A DNA stretch of 64,000 bases from Novosphingobium sp. AP12 (GTDB lineage Bacteria; Pseudomonadota; Alphaproteobacteria; Sphingomonadales; Sphingomonadaceae). The notes below the pieces were generated by a model. That model was not told where the DNA came from. It searched no databases and was given only the letters and a program-made list of their open reading frames with translations. The translations under genes were made by a program, and so were the position numbers. The DNA is taken from NCBI RefSeq assembly GCF_000281975.1, contig NZ_AKKE01000121.1, positions 1 through 64,000 of the forward strand. Reading direction: 5' to 3'. Numbering within the stretch: position 1 is the first letter of the stretch; every line of letters starts with the position of its first letter. Positions 7,724 through 15,832 of the stretch are shown one piece after another.

Positions 7724-9946
7724 TCAGAACTTCACGCCCGCTTCGATGCCGTAGGTCGCCGGCTTGTTCCAGTTCGCGCCGATGCCGAAGCTGGAGTACT
7801 GGGCCTGCGTCAGATAGCGGCTGTTGGTGACGTTGTCCCCGTAGAGCGCGACGTAGAACTTGTCGCTCGGGGCGCTCCACTGCGCGCGCAGGGCCAGGGT
7901 GGCGTAGCTGCCCTGCTCGAACTGGATGCCCGAGGGGCCGAAGAAGAACTTCGAGGAATAGAACAGGTTGCCCGAAAGCGCGAGTTCGCCGCCTGCCAGG
8001 TCCGTCTCGTAGCGCGAACCCAGGAAGGCGGTGAACTCGGGCGTGCGCTGCATCGTCACGTCCTCGAGCGTGGTGGGGGCCACGACGAAGGTCACGCCGC
8101 TGGCGGCGCATCCGGCTGCGGTCGCCGGATCGAGTTCGGCGCAGCGCACGTAGACAGGTGCATCGTTGAACTTCTTGTAGCGCGCATGGACCCAGGCAGC
8201 GCCCGTCGAAACCTGGAACGCCGGCGTGATCTGGTAGCGGGCCGAGCCTTCGAGGCCGTAGATTTCGGAAGTCGCGGCATTGATGATCTCGGCAGTACCG
8301 GTGCGGAAGATGGAGACCTGCAGGTTCTTGTAGTCGTAATAGAACGCCGCGCCCTCGAACGAGAGGCCCCTCGCCTCGTACTTGAAGCCCACTTCGTAGG
8401 CGTTCACGTCCTCGGGCTTCACGTCGTTGCAGGTGTAGTTGGTCAGCGCGATCTGGCACGAGCCGCCGACGTCCGAGATCGCCGCCTTGTAGCCCTTGGT
8501 GAACGAGGCGTAGATGCTGGTCTGGTCGGTCGGCTTGTAGCGCACGACGACGCGCGGGGTCAGCTTGTTGTTGGAGATGTCCGGCACCGGCATTTCCACC
8601 GCAGTGAACTGCTGGTTCCAGTACGCATCGACGATCTTGTCCTTCGAGTACCGCGCGCCGGCCGTCACGAACAGTTGCGGCGTGATCTCGTAGGTGGCGT
8701 CAAGAAAAGCCGCATAGCTCTTGACCGTCGTGCTCGAGCCGCCGAGCCGGATACGCGAATTGGCGTCGTTGCCGAAGTTGTCGAGGTAGGTGAGATAGGT
8801 GTCGGTGTTCTCGAAGTAGAACAGCCCGGCAGTCCACTGCAGCTTGGGCCCCGCCTTCGAGGTCAGCAGCAGTTCCTGGCTCCAGGTCTCGTTGATGTTG
8901 GGGAGGCCGAGCTGGAAGATGTCGGCGCCCGAATAGTCGAGATCCTGCGACGCGTTGGCTTTTTCGCTCCGATACTGGCTGTAGGACGTGAGGTTCGCGA
9001 AGCCGATGTCGGCGGTGATGGTTCCCTGGACGACGTCGCTGTTCGAGCGGAAGAATTCGCCGACGGAGCCGGTGGTGATCTTGTTCTTCGCGGTCGTGAA
9101 CGGACCCGCGAAACCGCCGAAAGGCGCGCCGAGGCCGAAGTCCTTGGTGTCCAGCGACGAGGCCAGCAGCGGCGATGGGTCGTCGGTGGAGCCGTGCTTG
9201 TAGCGCAGCAGGACTTCCACGTTGTCCGAAAGCTCCGCCTTCAGGCCAAGGCGCACCGACCAGTTCTCATACTCGCCGACGCGCTTGCCGGTCACGGCTT
9301 CGTGCTGCCAGCCGTCACCGTGACGATACTGCCCTTCGACGCTCAACGCCACGCGATCGGAGATTACGTAGTTGGTGAAGGCCTCGGCGCGGGCCTCATT
9401 ATAGCGGCCGTAGCTGACGCGGCCTTCGAAGCTGTTGCCGTTGGTCGAAGGCTCGCGCGTGGAGACCAGGATCGCGCCGCCCGTCGTATTGCGGCCGAAC
9501 AGCGTGCCCTGCGGTCCCTTGAGGACCTGGATGGAGTCGACGCTGATGAGATCGAAGTCGGCCGCCAGCGGGTTGGGCGAATAGAAACCATCGACGTAGA
9601 TGCCGACGTTGCCGCCGCCGCCCGAGGTGGTCACGGCTGTACCGATGCCGCGAATGGTCGGCTGGAAGAAACCGCCCGCGAAGTCGAACCGAAGCGCAGG
9701 GGTCACTTTGCCGATGTCGGCGAGCTGCTGGACGCTCGCGGTCTCGAGCGCTTCGCTGGACAGGTTGGTGATCGAGATCGGCACGTCGACTTGCGCTTCG
9801 GCGCGGCGCTGTGCGGTCACGATGATCGCGCCTTCGTCGACCGAGGCGGCGTCCTGCGCCTCAGCCTGCGCGAAGACCGGCAACGGCGCCAACGCCGACA
9901 GCCCGACCAGCGCAAAGACGGACGCACAATTCCTTGTGTTTTTCAT
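7724..9946 (-). CDS. TonB-dependent outer-membrane receptor
   Basis: This 740-residue protein has a signal peptide (MKNTRNCASVFALVGLSAL, cleavage near VFAQA) and a TonB-box-like stretch (EGAIIVTAQRR) before the plug domain. The plug carries VDSIQVLKGPQGTLFGRNT near residues 140-160. A 22-strand barrel region runs to the C-terminal aromatic residue (EAGVKF). Sphingomonads use many such receptors for hydrophobic carbon sources as well as iron complexes. Nothing here marks it as a siderophore receptor. Its place beside a CoA-dependent catabolic region suggests substrate uptake, by inference. GGGAGGGAAAGCC precedes the ATG, giving a good ribosome binding site. A 19-bp palindrome lies about 50-70 bases upstream of the start. 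Confidence 0.93.
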   Translation of the reverse strand: MKNTRNCASVFALVGLSALAPLPVFAQAEAQDAASVDEGAIIVTAQRRAEAQVDVPISITNLSSEALETASVQQLADIGKVTPALRFDFAGGFFQPTIRGIGTAVTTSGGGGNVGIYVDGFYSPNPLAADFDLISVDSIQVLKGPQGTLFGRNTTGGAILVSTREPSTNGNSFEGRVSYGRYNEARAEAFTNYVISDRVALSVEGQYRHGDGWQHEAVTGKRVGEYENWSVRLGLKAELSDNVEVLLRYKHGSTDDPSPLLASSLDTKDFGLGAPFGGFAGPFTTAKNKITTGSVGEFFRSNSDVVQGTITADIGFANLTSYSQYRSEKANASQDLDYSGADIFQLGLPNINETWSQELLLTSKAGPKLQWTAGLFYFENTDTYLTYLDNFGNDANSRIRLGGSSTTVKSYAAFLDATYEITPQLFVTAGARYSKDKIVDAYWNQQFTAVEMPVPDISNNKLTPRVVVRYKPTDQTSIYASFTKGYKAAISDVGGSCQIALTNYTCNDVKPEDVNAYEVGFKYEARGLSFEGAAFYYDYKNLQVSIFRTGTAEIINAATSEIYGLEGSARYQITPAFQVSTGAAWVHARYKKFNDAPVYVRCAELDPATAAGCAASGVTFVVAPTTLEDVTMQRTPEFTAFLGSRYETDLAGGELALSGNLFYSSKFFFGPSGIQFEQGSYATLALRAQWSAPSDKFYVALYGDNVTNSRYLTQAQYSSFGIGANWNKPATYGIEAGVKF

Positions 9947-9998
9947 GGCTTTCCCTCCCAGGATATCTTTTGCCGCCTCTTATACGGAGGCTTTGGCT

Positions 9999-10017
9999 CA
10001 GTTCCAGAAATGAACTG
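9999..10017. promoter_or_regulatory. Candidate operator upstream of the TonB receptor gene
   Basis: CAGTTC (9999-10004) and GAACTG (10012-10017) form a perfect 6-bp inverted repeat around a 7-base centre. It sits in the 140-base gap between the receptor start (9946) and the stop of the MFS gene, where the receptor promoter must lie. GTTC/GAAC half-sites occur in some IclR-type operators and an IclR regulator is encoded at 22769, but this pairing is only a guess. Confidence 0.35.
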
Positions 10018-10086
10018 GACAGGTGTCAAAATATCGCAACGGCAGATTTACGCAACCGTTCTTGGGAACGCCGTACTCGCAGCACC

Positions 10087-11772
10087 TCAGGGGGCGATGT
10101 AGCCGATGGTCTCCTGCTGCGGATCGTAGGATTCGGCCTTCCAGCGCACCGATCCGAACGGCCGTTCGAGCCGGCGGCGCACGCGCCGACCGTGGTGGCT
10201 GCGGTTGAAGCCGTCGGCCTGGGCTTGAATGTCGAAGTCCGACTGGGTATAGCGGCCGCGCATGCGCAGGTAGTCACCCCAGGTCGGGCAGTGGTAGCGC
10301 TCGGTCCAGAGCGCCGGGTTCTCGATGTCGCGCGCGATCGTCCAGTCGAAGGCGCCGATGCGTTTGCGAACCTTCTGCATCGTCGTCATGACCGCGTAGA
10401 ATTCGCGGGCACGGTCGGGATCGACGTCGTATTCGACTTCGACCACCACCGGTCCCGAGCGCAAGGTCAGCGCCAGCGATGCCGCGGGTTCGTGGCCGAT
10501 CTCGACCGAGTCCATGTCGGCCTCGGGGTCCTTGGCGACGGGCAGCAGCACGCCCAGCAGCGAACTCGCTCCCACCGCGATGCCCGAGGCGACGAGCGCG
10601 AAGGCAACGTCGTGCGAGGCGGCGACGACGCCCCAGGCCCACGCTCCGATGCCCACACCAGCGGTGATCGCCGAGGAGAACAGCGAGAGCGCCCGCGCTG
10701 TCACCCAGCGCGGCGCGGATAGCTGGACGGTCACGTTGAGCATCGCCACGGTCAGAATGTTGCAGGCGCCGACGACAAGGAACGCGATGCAGCTCAGCAC
10801 GAGCGAATGGCTGAAGCCGATCAACACCAGCGCGATTCCGGTGCCAACGGCGAACAGGCGCAGCGCCCACTCGGTCGAGATGGCAGCGCGGATCTGGGCA
10901 ACGAACAGCGCTCCGGCCACCGCTCCGACACCCTGCGCGCCGAGCAGGATGCCGAAGGTCGCGGCATTGCCGGCGAGCAGGTCCTTGGCGATCAGCGGGG
11001 CAAGCGCAGAGGCTGTGGCGGTGGTGAAACCGAACACCATGACGCGCAGCAGCGCCGTGCGCACCGAAGGCGCATGCAGTGCGTAGCGCGCGCCGGTCAG
11101 GATAGCGCGGTCGATGCGCTCGGGCGGCAGGCGCGAGGGCACATGTTTGCGCTGCCAGAAGAAGAACGCGGTCAGCAGCGGAATGTAGAGCAGCGAGGTC
11201 ATGCCGAACACGGCCTTGACCCCGTAGAGCACGACGATGACGCCGCCCAGCGCCGGGCCGAAGCTGCGCGCGACGTTGTAGCTGATCGTCCCCAGCGCCA
11301 CCGCCGCCGGCAGGTGCCCGCGCGACACCTGCTCGGGGATCGACGCCTGCCAGGACGGCGAGAACAGCGCCACGCCGCCGCCGATGAGCACGCAGAAGCT
11401 CAGCAGCACCCACGGCGTCGTCAGGCCCAGGAACGTGATCGTCGCCAGCACCGCCGCGCTGATCGCGCTGAAGGCGAGGCCCGTCATCGCGATCCGGCGG
11501 CGGTCGAACATGTCGGCTATGGCCCCGGCCGGGAGCGTCACCAGCATCAGCGGGATCATCATCGCCGTCTGCACCAGCGCGACCATGCTGGGGGAGTTGC
11601 TCAGCCGGGTCATCTCCCACTGAGCGCCGACGCCCAGGAACAGCTGCCCGAAGTTCGAGAACAGGCTGGCTATCCAGATGTTGCGGAACGTGCGTTCCCT
11701 CAGCGGCGCGAATGCCCCGCCGCCGGCGTCGTCCGCCCTCGGCTCCTGCTTGGCCCCTGCACTGCCCGCCAT
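10087..11772 (-). CDS. MFS transporter of the MFS_3 (transmembrane secretion effector) type
   Basis: This 561-residue protein has about 11-12 membrane helices in its first 420 residues, including the MFS loop motif GAIADMFDRRRIAM (loop 2-3). A soluble tail of about 120 residues follows, with a ferredoxin-like pattern (VEVEYDVDPDRAREFYAVM, then WTERYHCPTWGDYLRMRGR). This tail is typical of the MFS_3/EntS-like group. The family exports small molecules; the direction and substrate here are unknown. ATG at 11772 is preferred over one at 11844 because AAGGGA lies about 10 bases before it and the extra residues are Arg-rich and unconserved in character. It is divergent from the thiolase operon. Confidence 0.85.
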   Translation of the reverse strand: MAGSAGAKQEPRADDAGGGAFAPLRERTFRNIWIASLFSNFGQLFLGVGAQWEMTRLSNSPSMVALVQTAMMIPLMLVTLPAGAIADMFDRRRIAMTGLAFSAISAAVLATITFLGLTTPWVLLSFCVLIGGGVALFSPSWQASIPEQVSRGHLPAAVALGTISYNVARSFGPALGGVIVVLYGVKAVFGMTSLLYIPLLTAFFFWQRKHVPSRLPPERIDRAILTGARYALHAPSVRTALLRVMVFGFTTATASALAPLIAKDLLAGNAATFGILLGAQGVGAVAGALFVAQIRAAISTEWALRLFAVGTGIALVLIGFSHSLVLSCIAFLVVGACNILTVAMLNVTVQLSAPRWVTARALSLFSSAITAGVGIGAWAWGVVAASHDVAFALVASGIAVGASSLLGVLLPVAKDPEADMDSVEIGHEPAASLALTLRSGPVVVEVEYDVDPDRAREFYAVMTTMQKVRKRIGAFDWTIARDIENPALWTERYHCPTWGDYLRMRGRYTQSDFDIQAQADGFNRSHHGRRVRRRLERPFGSVRWKAESYDPQQETIGYIAP

Positions 11773-11859
11773 GGCCACTTCGTCCCTTGTTCTCTTGTTG
11801 GCCGACGATCTTGTCCGCCGCGCAGCCCCCGTCAAGCCGGGCATCGCGAAGACGATCGA

Positions 11860-11903
11860 TTGACGTGGAGGACCGCCATACCAATATACTAACCAATGTT
11901 AGC
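11860..11903 (+). promoter_or_regulatory. Thiolase-marR promoter with overlapping palindromic operator
   Basis: TTGACG (11860-11865) and TATACT (11885-11890) lie 19 bases apart. The 16-bp element at 11888-11903 is ACTAA-CCAATG-TTAGC, with CTAAC/GTTAG as a perfect inverted repeat around CAAT. Its left arm begins inside the -10 hexamer, so a bound repressor would block polymerase. The same layout recurs at 14279-14294. The MarR regulator encoded in this operon is the natural candidate ligand (inference). Confidence 0.55.
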
Positions 11904-12012
11904 AATCGCCGCGGCGATAGGGTCCGGGCGCCCGATTGCAATTCGCCGGGTGCCCCCGCATGACCCTCTCAAAATGGCGCTTTGCCGCGCGATCGAACTT
12001 CAGGAGACCCTT

Positions 12013-13266
12013 GTGACCGAAGCCTACATCATCGATGCCGTGAGGACCCCGCGTGGCCTTGGAAAGATGGGCAAGGGCGCGCTCTCGCAGATGCATCCAG
12101 AGCATCTGTCCGCCACGGTCCTCGCCGCGCTCAAGGAGCGCAATGGCTTCGACACCGCCGAAGTGGACGACGTGATCTGGGGCGTGTCTGCGGCGATGGG
12201 CCAGCAGGCGGGCGACATCGGGCGCATGGCCGCGCTCGACGCGGGCTACGACGTCAAGGCCGGCGGCGTCACTCTCAACCGGTTCTGCGGATCGAGCATC
12301 ACCTCGACCAGCCTCGCCGCCGCGATGATCAAGTCGGGCATGGCGGACCTCATGGTTTCGGGCGGCATGGACATGCTCTCCTACGCCAACATGTACGGCA
12401 TGAAGATGCGCGAGGCCGGGCTCGGCAGCGCCGGCATGGGCGCGGGCAACCCCCGCCTCCAGGCCAAGCATCCGCAGTCGAACCAGGGCGTCGCCGCCGA
12501 CGCGATCGCCGCGATGGAAGGCATCACCCGCGAGGAACTCGAAGCGCTCGGCGTCGAAAGCCAGCGCCGCGCCGCGCTCGCCATCGCCGAGGGCCGCTTC
12601 GACAAGTCGACCATCGTGGTCAAGGACGACGAGGGCAACGTGATCCTCGACCACGAGGAATATCCCCGCCCCGAAACCACCGCCGAAAGCCTGGCCGGCC
12701 TCAAGCCCGCGTTCGAGATGTTCTACAACATGCCCTCGGCGCCCGGCGGCAAGACTTATGTCGAACTGATCAACCAGGTCTACCCTGACGTGGAGATCAA
12801 GCCGATCCACCACGTCGGCATTTCCTCGGGCGTGGTCGATGGCGCCTCGGCGATCCTGCTGGCGTCCAAGGACTATGCCGATGCGCATGGCCTCAAGCCG
12901 CGCGCGCGCATCGTCGCCATGGCCGAAACCGGCGACTGTCCGACGCTCATGCTCAATGGCCCCGTACCTGCAACGCGCAAGGTCCTCGCCAAGGCGGGCC
13001 TGACGGTCGACGACATCGATGTTTTCGAGGTGAACGAAGCCTTTGCCGTCGTCGTGGAGAAGTTCATCCGTGACCTTGGCCTCGATCGCGCTAAGGTCAA
13101 TCCGAACGGGGGCTCCATGGCGCTCGGCCATCCGATCGGCGGCACCGGCGCGATGCTCATCGGCACTGCGCTCGACGAACTTGAACGGACCGGCGGGCGT
13201 TATGGCCTCATCACCATGTGTGCGGCGGGCGGCATGGCCCCGGCCATCATCATCGAGCGCGTCTGA
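12013..13266 (+). CDS. Acetyl-CoA acyltransferase (thiolase)
   Basis: This 417-residue thiolase catalyses the CoA-dependent cleavage of 3-ketoacyl-CoA, or the reverse condensation. The nucleophilic Cys92 is in NRFCGSSITS, the active-site His in MALGHPIGGTGA, and the second catalytic Cys (about 403) in ITMCAAGGMAP. The start is the GTG at 12013, preceded by AGGAG (12002-12006) with 6 bases spacing and giving the usual thiolase start VTEAYIIDAVRTPRG. The longer open frame from 11896 begins inside the operator. It forms an operon with the marR gene 23 bases downstream. The physiological direction is probably degradative given the neighbours. Confidence 0.93.
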   Translation: MTEAYIIDAVRTPRGLGKMGKGALSQMHPEHLSATVLAALKERNGFDTAEVDDVIWGVSAAMGQQAGDIGRMAALDAGYDVKAGGVTLNRFCGSSITSTSLAAAMIKSGMADLMVSGGMDMLSYANMYGMKMREAGLGSAGMGAGNPRLQAKHPQSNQGVAADAIAAMEGITREELEALGVESQRRAALAIAEGRFDKSTIVVKDDEGNVILDHEEYPRPETTAESLAGLKPAFEMFYNMPSAPGGKTYVELINQVYPDVEIKPIHHVGISSGVVDGASAILLASKDYADAHGLKPRARIVAMAETGDCPTLMLNGPVPATRKVLAKAGLTVDDIDVFEVNEAFAVVVEKFIRDLGLDRAKVNPNGGSMALGHPIGGTGAMLIGTALDELERTGGRYGLITMCAAGGMAPAIIIERV

Positions 13267-13289
13267 CGGCGCCCAACAAGGAGCAATGC

Positions 13290-13790
13290 GTGGCCACCGA
13301 GGCGGATAATACGACGACGGACAAACCCGCGGGCAAGATCAGCGACCCGTTCAACATGCGTGACGAAAGCCCGACGCGTCAGGTCGGCCTGCGCATGACC
13401 ATCGTCGCCCGGCTGCAGCGCAACAACTTCGACCGCAAGGTCGCCGCTCTCAATGTCACGCGTTCACAGTGGGCGATGATCGCGATCGTCGCCCGGTATC
13501 CGGGCTCGACCCAGCGCACCATCGCCGAATACCTCGAGATGTCGGAGGCTTCGGCCGGCCGCCTGATCGACCGGCTTTGCGCCGACGGCCTGCTGGAACG
13601 CCGCGACCGCCGTGACGATCGCCGGGCCCGCGCCGTCTACCTGACCGAACAGGCCAAGCCCCTGCTCGACCAGCTCGGCGTAATCGCCTCCGAGAGCGAG
13701 AAGCGCATGTTCGCGGGCTTCTCGGACGAGGAAGTCACGCAGCTGCTCGATTTCATGACCCGAATATACGAGAACGTCAGCCGCGGCTGA
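13290..13790 (+). CDS. MarR family transcriptional regulator
   Basis: This 166-residue protein has a winged helix-turn-helix core: LNVTRSQWAMIAIVARYPGS, then TIAEYLEMSEASAGRLIDRL (recognition helix) and LLERRDRRDDRRARAVYLT (wing). These are the hallmarks of MarR repressors. The N-terminal 35 residues are polar and probably flexible. The start is GTG at 13290 with AAGGAG at 13278-13283, 6 bases upstream; an ATG at 13286 is out of frame. Lying in an operon with the thiolase and followed by a good terminator, it probably controls that operon. Two matching palindromes flank it (11888-11903 and 14279-14294). The ligand may be a CoA thioester or an aromatic acid, as in other MarR proteins; this is not shown here. 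Confidence 0.92.
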   Translation: MATEADNTTTDKPAGKISDPFNMRDESPTRQVGLRMTIVARLQRNNFDRKVAALNVTRSQWAMIAIVARYPGSTQRTIAEYLEMSEASAGRLIDRLCADGLLERRDRRDDRRARAVYLTEQAKPLLDQLGVIASESEKRMFAGFSDEEVTQLLDFMTRIYENVSRG

Positions 13791-13795
13791 CGACC

Positions 13796-13832
13796 AAAGG
13801 CGCCCAGGGCAACGGCTCGGGGCGCCTTTTTT
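13796..13832 (+). terminator. Rho-independent terminator of the thiolase-marR operon
   Basis: Starting 6 bases after the marR stop, AAAGGCGCCC pairs with GGGGCGCCTTT, followed by a run of six T (13827-13832). A classic intrinsic terminator. Confidence 0.85.
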
Positions 13833-13869
13833 GTGTGCGCCAAACGCGCGCGTCAACGGTACAAACGAA

Positions 13870-13896
13870 AAGGGCGGCGCCATCGGCGCCGCCCTT
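13870..13896 (-). terminator. Rho-independent terminator of the small exported protein gene
   Basis: GGGCGGCGCC (13872-13881) and GGCGCCGCCC (13885-13894) form a perfect 10-bp stem with a 3-base loop. Read on the minus strand it is followed by TTTTCG. It lies about 25 bases past the stop of the gene at 13922-14230. Confidence 0.75.
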
Positions 13897-13921
13897 CGTC
13901 TTGAGAGGTAACTCGCGAGGC

Positions 13922-14230
13922 TTACTTGGCCGCAGCGATTTCCTTCTTCGACAGCGACGAGGTCACCTTGCCGGCGACGTCGCTCAGGCTCGAAGCCGGA
14001 ACGGTCACGAGGCGGCCGTTGAGGATCACCTGCGGGTTGCCCTCGGCAGTGACGCGGTAGATCGGCGCGATGCGGTAGCCGTCGGCGGCATAGAGCATCT
14101 TGCCGGCGTTCAGGGCAACCGGCGACGCGGCTTCTTCGGTGGCTTCACGAACCTGGGTGGTCTCGGCGAAGGCAACAGCCGGAACAGCGGCGATGGTGGC
14201 GAGGGCGAGGATCGATGCAAACTTCTTCAT
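13922..14230 (-). CDS. Small exported protein of unknown function
   Basis: This 102-residue protein has a clear Sec signal (MKKFASILALATIAAVPAV, cleavage after AFA). The mature part of about 80 residues contains GKMLYAADGYRIAPIYRVT and QVILNGRLVTVPASSL. That pattern suggests a short beta-rich periplasmic domain, reminiscent of PRC-barrel-like surface sequences, but I do not assign a family. GGAG lies 7 bases before the ATG. Its promoter region carries the same palindrome and -10 overlap as the thiolase operon, so it may be co-regulated by the neighbouring MarR protein. It is monocistronic, with its own terminator. Confidence 0.75.
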   Translation of the reverse strand: MKKFASILALATIAAVPAVAFAETTQVREATEEAASPVALNAGKMLYAADGYRIAPIYRVTAEGNPQVILNGRLVTVPASSLSDVAGKVTSSLSKKEIAAAK

Positions 14231-14566
14231 GGTGTGTCTCCGAATCTGCGAGCCTGGGGTAGGTGGTCTCTGGAACTTACTAAGCTAAGTTAGTATCTCG
14301 TCGCGCAAGGGTCAATTGCAATTGTTGCAAGTTTACGCGCGCTTTCATCAACGTTATCGCTGCTGCGTAAACTCCCGTCTGCCGCTCTGCTGGCGAGGCC
14401 CGGAATGGCGGATAACCGCGCCCTTTCGGCCATGATCGTCCGCACGATGGGGTCGCCGGTTGATCCTCCCCGGCTTTGCGCGCACATCGAACGGACACGC
14501 GGAAATGGCCGTAAAGCGGGCCGTTGACGAGAAATCACAAAGATAAAGACTAGGGACTGGCAGCAG
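14231..14566. other. 336-base divergent intergenic region
   Basis: This gap separates the minus-strand exported protein from the six-gene plus-strand CoA-transferase operon. The left part holds the operator and promoter described above. Near the right end TTGACG (14524-14529) is a candidate -35 for the operon, with no convincing -10; the region 14530-14550 is locally A-rich. I see no credible gene between them. Confidence 0.5.
14279..14294 (-). promoter_or_regulatory. Second MarR-type operator, promoter of the small exported protein
   Basis: ACTAA-GCTAAG-TTAGT is a perfect 5-bp inverted repeat with a 6-base centre, the same length and arms as the element at 11888-11903. On the minus strand GATACT (14297-14292) acts as a possible -10 whose last three bases are the operator's first three, exactly as in the thiolase promoter. 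TTGCAA at 14321-14316 could be the -35 (18-base spacer). The gene start is at 14230. Confidence 0.5.
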
Positions 14567-15796
14567 ATGTCGACAAAGGTCATGGAGGGCGTGCGCGTCC
14601 TCGAAGTCGCACAGTTCACCTTCACGCCCGCCGCCGGCGGCGTGCTGGCCGACTGGGGCGCCGACGTCATCAAGATCGAGCATCCGGTGCGGGGCGACAC
14701 TCAGCGCGGGTTCCTCAACATGGGCGGCGTCACTCTCGACCCGCTGCGCCACACCCTGTTCGAGCACCCAAACCGCGGCAAGCGCAGCGTCGGCATCGAC
14801 CTGTCCACGCCCGAGGGTCAGGAAGTGCTCTACGAACTCGCCAAGCAGTGCGACGTGTTCCTCACCAACTACCTCCCGCAGGTGCGCCAGAAGAATAAGT
14901 TCGACGTCGAGCACATCCGCGCCGTCAACCCGAACATCATCTACGCCCGCGGCTCGGCGCTGGGTAACAAAGGCCCCGAGCGCGAGATCGGTGGTTTCGA
15001 CGGCACCTGCTTCTGGGCGCGCAGCGGCGTGGCCTATTCGATGACGCCCGAGGAACTGGGCGCTCCGCTCTCGCAGGGCATCCCCGCGTTCGGCGATTCC
15101 ATCGGCGGCATGTTCATCGCCGGCGGCATTTCCGCGGCGCTCTATCATCGCGAGAAGACCGGCGAGGCGACCGAACTCGACGTCTCGCTGCTGAGCACCG
15201 CCGCCTGGGCTTCGGGCGCGCTGATTGCGCAGGTCGCGGAGACCGGCGTGCTCACCCGCAACCCGATGCCGGGTTCGGGCGGCGCGGCGCGCAACCCGTT
15301 CATGGGCAACTACCAGACGAGCGACAACGGCACGATCAACCTCTGCACGATCTCGCCCACCGGCCACATCGCCAGCCTGTTCACCCACCTCGGCGTGCCC
15401 GAGGCGGCCGAGGACCCCCGCTTCTCGGAACCGCGCGCACTGTTCGAGAATGCCGGCGCCGCGAGCGACATCCTCGTCAAGGCCTTCGGCGCCCAGACTT
15501 TCGAATATTGGCGCCAGAAGCTCAAGACCTACTCGGGCCAGTGGGCGCCGGTGCAGAGCTTCCACGAACTGCTGACCGACGAGCAGGCCAACGCCAACGA
15601 CATGATCTTCGAGGTCGAGGGCGCCGATGGCGGCGCCCCGCTGAAGCTGGTGCGCGGGCCGGTGCAGTGGAACGGCGAAGCGGTCGAAACCACCCGCTCC
15701 CCCCAGGCCTCAGAGCATACCGAACTGGTGCTCATGGAAATGGGCATCGAGTGGGACAAGATCGAGGAATGGAAGGCCAAGGGCGCGATTGCCTGA
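14567..15796 (+). CDS. CaiB/BaiF (family III) CoA-transferase, first tandem copy
   Basis: This 409-residue protein transfers CoA from an acyl-CoA to a carboxylic acid through an aspartyl-CoA intermediate. It begins with the family signature [32 protein letters not shown]. The likely catalytic residue is Asp177 in PAFGDSIGGM, at the position of Asp169 of formyl-CoA transferase. Length is normal for the family. It is the first gene of an operon running to 21544. The next gene is a clear paralogue: long identical stretches such as [26 protein letters not shown] and DVFLTNYLP show a tandem duplication with later divergence. Substrate unknown. Confidence 0.92.
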   Translation: MSTKVMEGVRVLEVAQFTFTPAAGGVLADWGADVIKIEHPVRGDTQRGFLNMGGVTLDPLRHTLFEHPNRGKRSVGIDLSTPEGQEVLYELAKQCDVFLTNYLPQVRQKNKFDVEHIRAVNPNIIYARGSALGNKGPEREIGGFDGTCFWARSGVAYSMTPEELGAPLSQGIPAFGDSIGGMFIAGGISAALYHREKTGEATELDVSLLSTAAWASGALIAQVAETGVLTRNPMPGSGGAARNPFMGNYQTSDNGTINLCTISPTGHIASLFTHLGVPEAAEDPRFSEPRALFENAGAASDILVKAFGAQTFEYWRQKLKTYSGQWAPVQSFHELLTDEQANANDMIFEVEGADGGAPLKLVRGPVQWNGEAVETTRSPQASEHTELVLMEMGIEWDKIEEWKAKGAIA

Positions 15797-15832
15797 GGCT
15801 TTCGCCGCACCTTTGAGAAGGCAAGACCGCAC

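Noticed and set aside
7346..10102. Plus-strand open frame of about 918 codons
   Set aside because: It is antisense to the TonB receptor and DapB-like genes; composition is Arg/Gly/Ala/Val-rich with no recognisable domain, as expected for the mirror frame of a high-GC gene.
10274..11941. Minus-strand frame of about 555 codons overlapping the MFS gene
   Set aside because: It is a shifted frame of the same strand, rich in Arg and Gly; the MFS frame has membrane helices and family motifs.
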